Assembly: GCF_017614965.1 (NCBI RefSeq)
Contig: NZ_WVUG01000011.1
Span: 1 to 64,000 of the forward strand
Origin: Streptomyces griseorubiginosus
GTDB taxonomy: Bacteria; Actinomycetota; Actinomycetes; Streptomycetales; Streptomycetaceae
Direction of reading: 5' to 3'
DNA: 64,000 nucleotides
Shown here: positions 17,487 to 26,546 of the stretch, one piece after another
How the letters are laid out: every line of letters begins with the position of its first letter
Position numbering within the stretch: the first letter of the stretch is position 1
Notes under the pieces: generated by a model
What the model was told of the DNA's origin: nothing
The model's input: only the letters and a program-made list of their open reading frames with translations
The model's database searches: none
Program-made: the position numbers and the translations under genes

Positions 17487-19514
17487 GTGACCCGCCACCG
17501 ATCATCGGCCGCCGCCCCGACGGAGCGTCTACGCAAGTACCGGCCGGACATTCAGGGCCTGCGCGCCGTGGCCATCATGATGGTCGTCAGCATGCACTGC
17601 GGCATCCTCGACATCCACGGCGGCGTGGATGTCAGCTTCGTACTCAGCGGCTTCCTTATCGGCAGCCAGCTGCTGGCCGAGATCGACAAGACAGGCAAGG
17701 TCTCGCTGACCAAGTTCTGGGCACGCCGGTTCCGGCGGCTGACCCCGCCCATGGCCATCGTCATCGTCGGCACCGCCGCCCTGGCATGGCTGTACGGCAG
17801 CCCGCTGAGGTTCCGCACCTACATCGAGGACGGCCTCAGCGCCTCCCTCAGCTTCCTGAACTGGCGCCTCGTCGAGAACGGCACCGACTACTTCGCCAAC
17901 GACGGGTCCCAGACCCCGTACCAGCACTTCTGGTCGCTGGGCATCGAGGAGCAGTTCTACCTCGCCGCCCCGATCCTCCTCGTCGTGCTGGTCTGGGTCA
18001 GCCGCAAGATCTTCCGCAACCGTGCTCTGGTGGCGCTGTTCCTGACGGCCGTGATCGCCGGCTCGTTCTACCTGGGCTGGAAGAAGACCTCCGAGAACCA
18101 GCCCCTCGCGTACTTCAGCACGCACACCCGGATCTGGGAGATCACCTGCGGAGTGCTGCTCGCCCTCGCCGCCACGCAGGTCTCCCGTATGAACACCGGA
18201 GTCGCCGCGGTCGTCTCGTGGCTGGGGCTGACCACCGTGCTCGTCACGGCGTCGCTCATCTCCAGCACGACACCGCTGCCCGGCTACGCGGTGGCCGGCC
18301 CGGTCATCGGTGCCGTCATGGTGATCGCCGGTGGCTGCGCCAATCCCCGGTTCGGCGTGGAACGGCTGTTGGACAATCCCGTCCTCGACTTCGTCGGCAA
18401 CGTCAGCTACGGCTGGTACCTGACGCACTGGCCGCTCCTGGTGCTCTGGCCGTCCATCACCGACCGGGACTTCACGTTCGAGGAGCGGATGCGTGTCGTC
18501 GTCCTGTCCTTCTTGGCGGCCGTCGTCCTGCACTACGCGGTCGAGCGCAGGTTCAAGAAGAACGTGTCGCTGCTGGACCGCCCCTGGAAGGGCGTCTTCA
18601 CCGGCGGATTCACCACCGCTGGGACGGCCGGGGCGATGGTCCTGGCCACGATCATCCCGCTGAACCTGGCGACCTCATCCTCCTCGAGCACGGTCGCGGC
18701 CGGGTACACCGACAAAACGTCGGTCGAGAAAGCCACGCAGCGCACGCAGCTCTCAGCGGCCGCGCAGGGCGGCCTGCAAAGCGCGCCCAAGAACCTGGCC
18801 ACGCGCGGCTGCATCGACAACTTCGACGTGGCGAAGTTCGTGATGCGCGACGGCTGTGTCGCCGGCGACCCGAAGGGCTCGAAGACCCTGGTCCTGATGG
18901 GCGACTCCCACGCCTGGCAGTGGAACGACCTCTACGACGTCATCGGCAAGGATCTCGGCGTCCGAGTGGTGACCATGGCGAAGGGCGGCTGTCCACCGCA
19001 GACCTACCGCATCGTCAATCCCCAGCTGGGCCGCGAGTACACCGAGTGCGACAGCTGGCGCCGGTCCGCCTTCGCGGAGCTCAAGAAGATCCACCCGGAC
19101 GTCATCGTCATCGCCGACCGAGTGCGTGGTGAGGCGAACCGGGCCGGGGCCGAGGCCTCGTTCAAGGTGCTCAAGGACACCGGCGCCAAGCTCGTCTACA
19201 TGACGGACACCCCGGAGCCCGGCCAGAACATCCCGGACTGTCTCGCCACCCACATCGACAAGATCACTCTCTGCAACCGCCAGCAGTGGCAGGCGCTGGA
19301 GTACACGCGGTTCCGCACCATGGAGCGGGAAGTGGCCGAGAAGTACGGCGCGGAGATCATCGACACGACGCCCGCGTTCTGCGCAGCGGGCGTGTGCCCG
19401 GCGGTCATCGGCGACCAGATCGTCTACTTCGACAACAGCCACATCACGTCGTCGTACTCGAAGACCCTGAAGCCCTTCCTCGAGCCCACTCTGAAGGAGT
19501 TCCTGGCCGGCTGA
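17487..19514 (+). CDS. AT3-SGNH O-acyltransferase (OafA/YrhL type)
   Basis: A 675-residue membrane enzyme. The N-terminal acyltransferase-3 domain (about 18-400) opens RPDIQGLRAVAI and has about ten membrane helices with FWSLGIEEQFYL. An extracellular SGNH domain (about 450-675) has GDSH at 472-475 and the catalytic pair in FDNSH, Asp649 and His652. Such fusions acetylate sugars of O-antigens, peptidoglycan and exopolysaccharides outside the membrane. GTG start at 17487 with CTGGAG upstream. In this cassette it probably O-acylates the polymer made by the GT2 enzyme. Confidence 0.88.
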   Translation: MTRHRSSAAAPTERLRKYRPDIQGLRAVAIMMVVSMHCGILDIHGGVDVSFVLSGFLIGSQLLAEIDKTGKVSLTKFWARRFRRLTPPMAIVIVGTAALAWLYGSPLRFRTYIEDGLSASLSFLNWRLVENGTDYFANDGSQTPYQHFWSLGIEEQFYLAAPILLVVLVWVSRKIFRNRALVALFLTAVIAGSFYLGWKKTSENQPLAYFSTHTRIWEITCGVLLALAATQVSRMNTGVAAVVSWLGLTTVLVTASLISSTTPLPGYAVAGPVIGAVMVIAGGCANPRFGVERLLDNPVLDFVGNVSYGWYLTHWPLLVLWPSITDRDFTFEERMRVVVLSFLAAVVLHYAVERRFKKNVSLLDRPWKGVFTGGFTTAGTAGAMVLATIIPLNLATSSSSSTVAAGYTDKTSVEKATQRTQLSAAAQGGLQSAPKNLATRGCIDNFDVAKFVMRDGCVAGDPKGSKTLVLMGDSHAWQWNDLYDVIGKDLGVRVVTMAKGGCPPQTYRIVNPQLGREYTECDSWRRSAFAELKKIHPDVIVIADRVRGEANRAGAEASFKVLKDTGAKLVYMTDTPEPGQNIPDCLATHIDKITLCNRQQWQALEYTRFRTMEREVAEKYGAEIIDTTPAFCAAGVCPAVIGDQIVYFDNSHITSSYSKTLKPFLEPTLKEFLAG

Positions 19515-19583
19515 CCCCGCCCGGAAAGTAATGGCCAAGCGCCTGCTCTCGGCCCTCACTGATCATGCTCTTGGGAGACCTGC

Positions 19584-20789
19584 ATGTCCTGGAACTCGCG
19601 ACGCTCCGTCCTCAGATCGGCCCTGGGAGTGGGCGGTGCCGCTGTCGCCGCCACAACGATCTCCGCCGGTGACGCCGTCGCCGCGCCAGCGGACGCGGGA
19701 TGGGTGAACGTCAAGGACCACGGCGCCAAGGGAGACGGCACCACCGACGACACCGCAGCGCTCCAGGCGGCGCTGGACGCCTGCCAGCCGGGGAACATCG
19801 CCGTGCTCCCGGCGGGGGTGTACCGCACGAGCGCTCCTCTGCGCATCGGCCCGTACGTGACCCTCCAGGGTTCGCACGCCGGAGGCGAGTCCCAGCCGGG
19901 CGACCAGAACCCGGTGGTCGGCATTCGCCCCCTCCCGTCATTCAAGGGAAACGCCGTCGTCGAGGTCCTGGACCAGCAGCTGGGGGGTTATTCCCTCAAG
20001 GCCAACGCGCAGCGCATCTTCTCCCTGAGCATCGACGGTTCCGATCTGCCTCGCACCGGAGCGGAGATCGACGGCATCCGCGCGACCGGGCAGATCCAGC
20101 ACATGCAACTCCGGGACGTCCATGTCCGCGCCGTCACCGGCATCGGAGTAAATACCTGGTACAACTTCAACGCCACGGGCGGCCCTCAGGCACCGTTCTG
20201 CCTGCACTACGACCGCGTCTCCGTCCTGTGGACCGGCTCGCACGGCATCGTGCTGAACAACTCCACCGACTCCGACTTCCACGACGTGTACGTCCTGGGT
20301 GTCGGGGGGTGTGGCTGGTGGATGTCGGGCGCGGGCAACTCCTCCTTCACAAGCTGCCGAGCGGAGTGGTCGAAGCTGCACGGATTCGACATCGAGTCCG
20401 TGCCCGGTGTGATCAAGATGGTCGCCTGCTCCACCGACCGGAACGGCTGGCACGGCATGTACGTCCACGCGACGGACACCACCGGGGTGCTTCTGCTGTC
20501 AGCCACGCAGCTCACCCGGGACGGCAAGAACGGCGGGTCCGGTGGCGGCGGGTACGCGGGACTGGGTGTCGCGAGTTCCCAGTGCAAGGTAATGGCCGAC
20601 GGCCTGGTCGTCCTCACGGGCAAGGACGACGACGGAACGGGAGTGGCAAGCCCTCAGTACGGTGTGAAGGCCGACAACTCGGCCTACGTCGTGGTCAACT
20701 CAGGCCACCTTCAGGGAGTCACGTCCCCGTGGCAGAGCGGCTCCGGCAACACGAAGTTCGTGAAGGGCACGCTTGTGGGCACGGGCTGA
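19584..20789 (+). CDS. Secreted right-handed beta-helix protein (pectate-lyase superfamily)
   Basis: A 401-residue protein with a Tat signal (NSRRSVLRSALG, cleavage after about 36) followed by WVNVKDHGAKGDGTTDDTAA, the standard opening of Pectate_lyase_3/glycosyl-hydrolase-28-like beta-helix proteins, and then repeated short strands with Asn/Gly turns. Members act as polysaccharide lyases, epimerases or hydrolases. No catalytic residues can be assigned by eye. Last gene of the plus-strand cassette, 69 bp after the acyltransferase and convergent with truA. It likely modifies or depolymerises the exported polymer. Confidence 0.8.
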   Translation: MSWNSRRSVLRSALGVGGAAVAATTISAGDAVAAPADAGWVNVKDHGAKGDGTTDDTAALQAALDACQPGNIAVLPAGVYRTSAPLRIGPYVTLQGSHAGGESQPGDQNPVVGIRPLPSFKGNAVVEVLDQQLGGYSLKANAQRIFSLSIDGSDLPRTGAEIDGIRATGQIQHMQLRDVHVRAVTGIGVNTWYNFNATGGPQAPFCLHYDRVSVLWTGSHGIVLNNSTDSDFHDVYVLGVGGCGWWMSGAGNSSFTSCRAEWSKLHGFDIESVPGVIKMVACSTDRNGWHGMYVHATDTTGVLLLSATQLTRDGKNGGSGGGGYAGLGVASSQCKVMADGLVVLTGKDDDGTGVASPQYGVKADNSAYVVVNSGHLQGVTSPWQSGSGNTKFVKGTLVGTG

Positions 20790-20859
20790 GAGCACACCGT
20801 TCCCGGACACCACCAACCCCAGCACGTGGGGCGGCCCCGGCCAGGAGCGGGACTCCCCG

Positions 20860-21717
20860 TCAGCACCCGCCGCACCCCGGCAACGACCGCTTGTTGCGCG
20901 CCTCCCTGCTGCGCGCGGCCAGCAACTCGTCCGCCGGATACCCGACTTCCTCCAGCGTCAGCCCGTGCGGCCGTACGACGTGCACCGCCGAGTCCCGTAC
21001 GCCGGCGGCCAGCACCTTGGCCGGCCAGTCCGGCCCGCGGTGGCCGTCCCCCACGAACAGCAACGCCCCGATCAGCGAGCGCACCATGTTGTGGCAGAAG
21101 GCGTCGGCCCGCACGGTGGCCGTGATGATCCCGTCCGCCCCGCGCTCCAGGCTCAGCTCCTGCAGCGTACGGATGGTGGTGGCCCCCTCCCGCCGCTTGC
21201 AGTAGGCGGCGAAGTCGTGCTCCCCCAGCAGTCCCCGGGCCGCCTCGTTCATGGCGTCGACGTCGAGCGCCCAGTCGTGCCACAGCACATGGTTGCGCAG
21301 CAGCGGGTCCACTCCCCCGGGGTTGTCCGTCACCCGGTACGCATAGCGCCGCCAGACGGCCGAGAAACGGGCGTTGAAGCCCTGGGGCGCCTCCCTGAGC
21401 GCCCACACCCGCACATCCCGCGGCAGCCGCCCGGCGAGCCGCTTCAGCAGCTTCTCGTGATGCTCACGCCAGACCGCCTCCGGCAGATCCACATGCGCCA
21501 CCTGCCCCCGCGCGTGCACCCCGGCATCGGTCCGCCCGGCCACGGTCAACTCGTACGAGACGTCCCCCGACCGCGTGACGGTCCGCAGAGCATCCTCGAT
21601 CTCCCCCTGCACGGTCCGCCGCCCCCCGGCCTGCCTGGCCCACCCGGAGAACTCGCTCCCGTCATAGGACAGGTCGAGACGGACACGTACATAACCGGGC
21701 TCTACTTCATCACTCAC
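20860..21717 (-). CDS. truA: tRNA pseudouridine(38-40) synthase
   Basis: Isomerises uridines 38-40 in the anticodon arm. The 285-residue TruA has [16 protein letters not shown] with the catalytic Asp64, and FHN-type elements toward the C-terminus ([13 protein letters not shown]). It is the last gene after rplQ in the alpha operon, as in S. coelicolor, and convergent with the beta-helix gene 70 bp away. Two hairpins separate it from rplQ. Confidence 0.96.
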   Translation of the reverse strand: MSDEVEPGYVRVRLDLSYDGSEFSGWARQAGGRRTVQGEIEDALRTVTRSGDVSYELTVAGRTDAGVHARGQVAHVDLPEAVWREHHEKLLKRLAGRLPRDVRVWALREAPQGFNARFSAVWRRYAYRVTDNPGGVDPLLRNHVLWHDWALDVDAMNEAARGLLGEHDFAAYCKRREGATTIRTLQELSLERGADGIITATVRADAFCHNMVRSLIGALLFVGDGHRGPDWPAKVLAAGVRDSAVHVVRPHGLTLEEVGYPADELLAARSREARNKRSLPGCGGC

Positions 21718-21741
21718 CCAGAAATCCTCTCAAAACACAAA

Positions 21742-21797
21742 AGCGGGCCCGCCCCTAGAAAGGAACGGACCCGCTAACGCGCCCCGTAAGGGGCGCG
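21742..21797 (-). terminator. Two tandem hairpins between rplQ and truA
   Basis: AGCGGGCCCG at 21742-21751 pairs (one mismatch) with 21766-21775. Immediately after, CGCGCCCC at 21778-21785 pairs perfectly with 21790-21797 around a GTAA loop. They lie in the 169-bp rplQ-truA gap and probably attenuate transcription into truA. Confidence 0.7.
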
Positions 21798-21886
21798 GGG
21801 CTGTGTTCATTTGCGGCTACCGCCGCGCGAGCGCGATCAGCCACCACGAACCCACAGCCGCAAGCCGAACAGCACCCCGCAGACGC

Positions 21887-22396
21887 TTACGCGTCCTTGG
21901 TCTCCTCGGCGGAGCCCTCGGCGTCCTTGGTCACATCGACCTTGGTCTCCTCGGCAACCGGAGCGGCAGCGGCCTCCGCGTCCTTGGCGGCACGCTTCGT
22001 CGCGGCCTCCGCCTCACCCGTGGCCTGCTGCGCAACCGTCAGCGCCTCGACCAGCTCGATGACAGCCATGGGCGCGTTGTCGCCACGGCGGTTACCGATC
22101 TTGGTGATGCGGGTGTAGCCACCCGGACGGTTCTCGTAGCGCGGGCCGATCTCGGTGAAGAGCGTGTGGACGACGCTCTTGTCCGTGATGACCTGCAGCA
22201 CCTGGCGGCGGTTGTGAAGGTCGCCCTTCTTCGCCTTGGTGACCAGACGCTCGGCGTACGGGCGCAGGCGGCGGGCCTTCGCCTCGGTGGTGGTGATACG
22301 GCCGTGCTCGAACAGCGACTTCGCGAGGTTCGCGAGGAGCAGCTTCTCGTGCGCGGCGCTGCCGCCCAGACGGGCACCCTTGGTGGGCTTCGGCAT
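21887..22396 (-). CDS. rplQ: 50S ribosomal protein L17 (bL17)
   Basis: The 169-residue L17 has the conserved core [20 protein letters not shown] and later [15 protein letters not shown], followed by an actinobacterial Ala/Glu/Lys-rich tail of about 45 residues that is likely disordered. It is encoded 115 bp after rpoA on the alpha operon. Confidence 0.98.
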   Translation of the reverse strand: MPKPTKGARLGGSAAHEKLLLANLAKSLFEHGRITTTEAKARRLRPYAERLVTKAKKGDLHNRRQVLQVITDKSVVHTLFTEIGPRYENRPGGYTRITKIGNRRGDNAPMAVIELVEALTVAQQATGEAEAATKRAAKDAEAAAAPVAEETKVDVTKDAEGSAEETKDA

Positions 22397-22511
22397 TGTT
22401 CTTCTCCTGTGTGTCTGCCCCGGCCGTATCAGGTACCGGGGTCAGGAACCCGATGAGCGGACGCTCACCGGCATCAACCGATCAGGTACTGCTCAGCACT
22501 GTTGGTGCTGC

Positions 22512-23534
22512 TCAGTACTGCTCGGTCTCCACGAAACCCGCGTCCGCGTCGTCGTCGGCACCGAAGGCGTCGGCGGCGGCGGTCGGGTCGAATCCGGGCG
22601 GGCTGTCCTTCAGGGCCAGGCCCATGCCGGCCAGCTTCGCCTTGACCTCGTCGATGGACTTCGCACCGAAGTTGCGGATGTCCAGGAGGTCGGCCTCGGA
22701 ACGGGCCACGAGCTCACCCACGGAGTGGATGCCCTCGCGCTTGAGGCAGTTGTAGGAACGGACCGTGAGCTCGAGCTCCTCGATCGGGAGCGCGAGGTCC
22801 GCGGCCAGGGCGGCGTCCGTCGGGGACGGGCCCATGTCGATGCCCTCGGCGTCGATGTTCAGCTCGCGGGCGAGACCGAACAGCTCGACCAGGGTCTTAC
22901 CGGCGGAGGCCATGGCGTCACGGGGACGCATCGCCTGCTTGGTCTCGACGTCGACGATCAGCTTGTCGAAGTCGGTGCGCTGCTCGACACGCGTGGCCTC
23001 GACCTTGTACGTGACCTTCAGCACCGGGCTGTAGATGGAGTCGACCGGGATACGGCCGATCTCCTGGCCCACCTGCTTGTTCTGCACGGCGGAGACATAA
23101 CCGCGGCCACGCTCGACCGTGAGCTCCATCTCCAGCTTGCCCTTGCCGTTGAGCGTGGCGAGGACCAGGTCGGGGTTGTGCACCTCGACACCGGCCGGGG
23201 GCGCGATGTCGGCGGCGGTGACCAGACCCGGGCCCTGCTTGCGCAGGTACATCACGACCGGCTCGTCGTGCTCCGAGGAGACGACCAGCTGCTTGATGTT
23301 GAGGATCAGGTCGGTGACGTCCTCCTTGACGCCCGGCACGGTGGTGAACTCGTGCAGGACGCCGTCGATGCGGATGCTGGTGACAGCGGCACCGGGGATC
23401 GACGACAGGAGGGTGCGGCGGAGGGAGTTGCCGAGGGTGTAGCCGAAGCCCGGCTCCAGCGGCTCGATCACGAACCGGGAGCGGAACTCGTCGACGACCT
23501 CTTCGGTCAACGAGGGACGCTGAGCGATCAGCAT
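22512..23534 (-). CDS. rpoA: DNA-directed RNA polymerase subunit alpha
   Basis: The 340-residue alpha subunit nucleates polymerase assembly. The N-terminal dimerisation domain (about 1-230) has [21 protein letters not shown] linker leads to the C-terminal DNA/activator-binding domain (about 250-325), with [12 protein letters not shown] and the helix-hairpin-helix region around [15 protein letters not shown]. The tail is acidic. It lies downstream of rpsK, but here an unusual triplicated 101-bp repeat separates the two genes. Confidence 0.98.
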   Translation of the reverse strand: MLIAQRPSLTEEVVDEFRSRFVIEPLEPGFGYTLGNSLRRTLLSSIPGAAVTSIRIDGVLHEFTTVPGVKEDVTDLILNIKQLVVSSEHDEPVVMYLRKQGPGLVTAADIAPPAGVEVHNPDLVLATLNGKGKLEMELTVERGRGYVSAVQNKQVGQEIGRIPVDSIYSPVLKVTYKVEATRVEQRTDFDKLIVDVETKQAMRPRDAMASAGKTLVELFGLARELNIDAEGIDMGPSPTDAALAADLALPIEELELTVRSYNCLKREGIHSVGELVARSEADLLDIRNFGAKSIDEVKAKLAGMGLALKDSPPGFDPTAAADAFGADDDADAGFVETEQY

Positions 23535-23689
23535 GTGTGGATCAGATCCTTCTTTCGTGGACGCCCGCTATTTGACGCCCGACGGAAACCACCCCCGGTA
23601 AAAGGGACGGGTACTGCAAGGGTACGGGCGATACGGCCCTTGCAGAGCCGTACCGCCCGAAACCAAGCCTGCGCGAAGCAGCCGTACGT

Positions 23690-23992
23690 CAGACGCGACG
23701 ACGCTTGGGCGGACGGCAGCCGTACTGCGACATGTGGGGGATAACCCCCACACCCCCAGCCGGAAGCCGCACGACCGTGAGCCCTCGCGTCAGACGCGAC
23801 GACGCTTCGGCGGACGGCAGCCGTACTGCGACATGTGGGGGATAACCCCCACACCCCCAGCCGGAAGCCGCACGACCGTGAGCCCTCGCGTCAGACGCGA
23901 CGACGCTTGGGCGGACGGCAGCCGTACTGCGACATGTGGGGGATAACCCCCACACCCCCAGCCGGAAGCCGCACGACCGTGAGCCCTCGCGT
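23690..23992 (-). repeat. Three 101-bp tandem repeats duplicating the rpsK 3' end
   Basis: Exact-period copies occupy 23690-23790, 23791-23891 and 23892-23992, and a fourth partial match is the real rpsK end from 23993. Each copy re-encodes [10 protein letters not shown] plus a stop on the minus strand and carries a perfect hairpin (TGTGGGGG, ATAA, CCCCCACA) at 23733-23752, 23834-23853 and 23935-23954. The copies are almost identical; I see one base difference, at 23808, which is synonymous for the duplicated S11 tail. The 155 bp between the array and rpoA hold only an rpoA leader. Confidence 0.95.
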
Positions 23993-24396
23993 CAGACGCG
24001 ACGACGCTTGGGCGGACGGCAGCCGTTGTGCGGGGTCGGGGTGACGTCCTGGATGGAGCCGACCTCGAGGCCCGTGGCCTGCAGGGAGCGGATGGCGGTC
24101 TCACGACCGGAACCCGGGCCCTTGACGAACACGTCGACCTTGCGCATGCCGTGCTCCTGGGCGCGGCGGGCAGCCGACTCGGCGGCCATCTGCGCGGCGA
24201 ACGGCGTGGACTTCCGGGAGCCCTTGAAGCCGACGTGGCCGGCGGAGGCCCAGGAGATCACGTTGCCGGACGGGTCCGTGATGGAGACGATCGTGTTGTT
24301 GAACGTGCTCTTGATGTGCGCGTGGCCGTGAGCGACGTTCTTCTTTTCCTTGCGGCGCACCTTCTTGGCAGCGCCCTGACGACCCTTGGGGGGCAT
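23992..24396 (-). CDS. rpsK: 30S ribosomal protein S11 (uS11)
   Basis: The 134-residue S11 of the small-subunit platform has the conserved [15 protein letters not shown] and [14 protein letters not shown], and the basic C-terminus [11 protein letters not shown] that contacts 16S rRNA. Its last 11 codons are repeated three more times downstream in a tandem array; in the copies the residue before GCRPP is Tyr rather than Asn, so the authentic copy is the first. Confidence 0.98.
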   Translation of the reverse strand: MPPKGRQGAAKKVRRKEKKNVAHGHAHIKSTFNNTIVSITDPSGNVISWASAGHVGFKGSRKSTPFAAQMAAESAARRAQEHGMRKVDVFVKGPGSGRETAIRSLQATGLEVGSIQDVTPTPHNGCRPPKRRRV

Positions 24397-24456
24397 GTAG
24401 AAATCTCCTACGGGAGGTGGTCGGTCCTACGGCAGCTGGTGGGACCGCTGCGAGGA

Positions 24457-24837
24457 CTACTTCTTGCCCGGCTTCTTCTTGCCGGCGATGGCGCGACGCG
24501 GGCCCTTGCGGGTGCGGGCGTTGGTGCTGGTGCGCTGACCGCGGACGGGCAGACCACGACGGTGACGGAGACCCTGGTAGCAGCCGATCTCGACCTTGCG
24601 GCGGATGTCGGCCTGGATCTCGCGACGGAGGTCACCCTCGGTCTTGATGTTGTTGTCCACGTACTCGCGGATCGCGACGAGCTGCTCTTCGCTCAGGTCA
24701 CGAACACGGGTGTTCGGGTCGATGCCCGTCTCCGCCAGCGTCTGCTGGGAGAGCGTCCGGCCGATGCCGAACACGTAGGTGAGGGCGACCTCCACGCGCT
24801 TTTCGCGCGGGATGTCAACACCGGAAACGCGTGCCAT
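24457..24837 (-). CDS. rpsM: 30S ribosomal protein S13 (uS13)
   Basis: The 126-residue S13 of the head domain contacts L5 and tRNA. It starts [21 protein letters not shown], has the helix-two-turns-helix around [10 protein letters not shown], and ends with the lysine-rich tail [11 protein letters not shown]. It is followed after 60 bp by rpsK. Confidence 0.98.
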   Translation of the reverse strand: MARVSGVDIPREKRVEVALTYVFGIGRTLSQQTLAETGIDPNTRVRDLSEEQLVAIREYVDNNIKTEGDLRREIQADIRRKVEIGCYQGLRHRRGLPVRGQRTSTNARTRKGPRRAIAGKKKPGKK

Positions 24838-25029
24838 TCAATGGCTCCTGGTGGTCTTCGGAGGTCTTCCACAGAATCGGTTCCCGGCCGCCGTATCAGG
24901 TACGAACCGGGTCCCCGGCCTCCGAACCGGGGGTGTCAGGCGGGCGCTCGCCCTCCTGGATCCTGCGTATGAACATATTCAGCTCGCGTCGCGCGAAGCC
25001 CTGCGAAACCGCAGAGGGAGGTCGTTACG

Positions 25030-25143
25030 TCAGCCCTGGCGCTGCTTGTGGCGCGGGTTCTCGCAGATGACCATGACCCGGCCGTGACGGCGGATCACCC
25101 TGCACTTGTCGCAGATCTTCTTGACGCTCGGCTTGACCTTCAT
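25030..25143 (-). CDS. rpmJ: 50S ribosomal protein L36 (bL36), zinc-binding form
   Basis: A 37-residue protein starting [14 protein letters not shown]. Cys11, Cys14, Cys27 and His32 make the C3H zinc ribbon, so this is the zinc-containing paralogue rather than the Cys-less Zur-regulated form. It lies between infA (29 bp upstream) and rpsM, the standard alpha-operon order. Confidence 0.97.
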   Translation of the reverse strand: MKVKPSVKKICDKCRVIRRHGRVMVICENPRHKQRQG

Positions 25144-25172
25144 GGGATCGAGGTTCTCCGAGTCAGAGGGAT

Positions 25173-25394
25173 CTACTTGTAGCGGTAGACGATCCGGCCA
25201 CGCGTCAGGTCGTACGGAGACAGCTCCACCACGACCCGGTCGTCAGGGAGGATGCGGATGTAGTGCATACGCATCTTGCCGCTGATGTGTGCCAGGACCT
25301 GGTGGCCGTTCTGGAGCTCGACCTTGAACATGGCGTTCGGAAGAGACTCGACGACAGTGCCCTCGATCTCGATGGCACCTTGCTTCTTGGCCAC
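25173..25394 (-). CDS. infA: Translation initiation factor IF-1
   Basis: The 73-residue OB-fold protein binds the 30S A site during initiation. The core is [29 protein letters not shown] and the C-terminal [12 protein letters not shown]. The GTG at 25394 is chosen because it gives exactly the family length; the open frame continues upstream in-frame with nonconserved sequence. A TAGACT box on the minus strand (25488-25493) may be the -10 of its promoter, but a matching -35 is not clear. Confidence 0.97.
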   Translation of the reverse strand: MAKKQGAIEIEGTVVESLPNAMFKVELQNGHQVLAHISGKMRMHYIRILPDDRVVVELSPYDLTRGRIVYRYK

Positions 25395-25603
25395 GCTTCG
25401 CCCTTCGAATCGACTACCTTGATCGACTCTCCCGCTGTGCCCCTGAGGGCGCATGCGGACATGCGGATGCACGAGAGCCGACGAGTCAGTCTACGTCAGC
25501 GCATCCCGAAAGACGAATTCACTGCGGTTCCACGGCCTTCTCATGACGATGCCCCACCCGTCGGCATGGTATGCACGACGGACGGGGCGATCGGCGTCGC
25601 TTC

Positions 25604-26440
25604 TCAGCCCAGCGGGTCCGGCGCCGCCGTGACCCCGTGTTCCGCCAGCTTGGCCTTGCCGCCGTCCGGGGCCGTGAGGACCAGGGGGCCCTGCTCGGTC
25701 AGGGCGACCGAGTGTTCCCAGTGCGAGGACCAGGTGCCGTCCGTGGTGATGACCGTCCAGTCGTCGGAGAGGACCTCGGTCTTCGGGGTGCCCAAGGAGA
25801 CCATCGGCTCGATGGCGAGGCAGAAGCCCGGGACCAGCTTGGGGCCCTTGCCTCGGCGGCGGTCGACGTAGTTCAGCAGGTGCGGGTCCATGTGCATCTC
25901 GGTCCCGATGCCGTGGCCGCCGTAGTCCTCGATGATCCCGTACTTGCCGCCGCCCGGCTTCGGCTGGCGGCGGATGTACGTCTCGATCGCCCGGGAGACG
26001 TCGACCAGCCGGTTGCCCTGCTTCATGGCCGCGATGCCGGCCCACATCGACTCCTCGGTCACCCGGGAGAGCTCGATCAGTTCGGGAGCGTGGCCCGAGC
26101 CCACGAAGGCGGTGTAGGCCGCGTCCCCGTGCCAGCCGTCGACGATCGCGCCGCAGTCGATGGAGATGATGTCGCCGTCCTTGAGGACCACGTCCTCGGA
26201 CGGGATGCCGTGGACGACGACCTCGTTGACGGAGGTGCAGATCGTCGCCGGGAAGCCGCCGTAACCGAGGAAGTTGGGCTTGGCGTTGTGCTCGGCGAGC
26301 ACCTTGCGCGCGACCTCGTCCAGATCCTTGGTGCTGGCTCCGGGCACCGCCGCCTCACGGGTGGCCGCGTGGATGGCGGCGACGACCAGCCCCGCCTCCC
26401 GCATCTTGGCGATCTGCTCGGGGCTCTTGATCTGCACCAT
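25604..26440 (-). CDS. map: Methionine aminopeptidase, type I
   Basis: Removes initiator Met from nascent proteins. The 278-residue pita-bread enzyme shows the metal ligands in order: the Asp of SIDCGAIVDGWHGDAA (two Asp), the His of GGHGIGTEMHMDP, and the Glu of LAIEPMVSLG and SVALTEQG. The ATG at 26440 gives MVQIKSPEQIAKMREAG, the usual start. It lies between adk and infA, as in most high-GC Gram-positives; a hairpin separates it from adk. Confidence 0.97.
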   Translation of the reverse strand: MVQIKSPEQIAKMREAGLVVAAIHAATREAAVPGASTKDLDEVARKVLAEHNAKPNFLGYGGFPATICTSVNEVVVHGIPSEDVVLKDGDIISIDCGAIVDGWHGDAAYTAFVGSGHAPELIELSRVTEESMWAGIAAMKQGNRLVDVSRAIETYIRRQPKPGGGKYGIIEDYGGHGIGTEMHMDPHLLNYVDRRRGKGPKLVPGFCLAIEPMVSLGTPKTEVLSDDWTVITTDGTWSSHWEHSVALTEQGPLVLTAPDGGKAKLAEHGVTAAPDPLG

Positions 26441-26499
26441 GGGGGCCTGCGCTCTCCGTCTACTGCTCAACTGCGTCAACCGGTTACCAACACAACAGT

Positions 26500-26533
26500 A
26501 CGGCCGTGACGCCCTCTCGGGTGCCACGGCCGT
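26500..26533 (-). terminator. Hairpin between adk and map
   Basis: ACGGCCGTG at 26500-26508 pairs with CACGGCCGT at 26525-26533 around a 16-nt loop. The likely role is attenuation or mRNA processing between adk and map. Confidence 0.55.
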
Positions 26534-26546
26534 GACTGGCTGACGG

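Noticed and set aside
23690-23992. CRISPR array
   Set aside because: The 101-bp units are contiguous copies without variable spacers and contain the rpsK 3' end.
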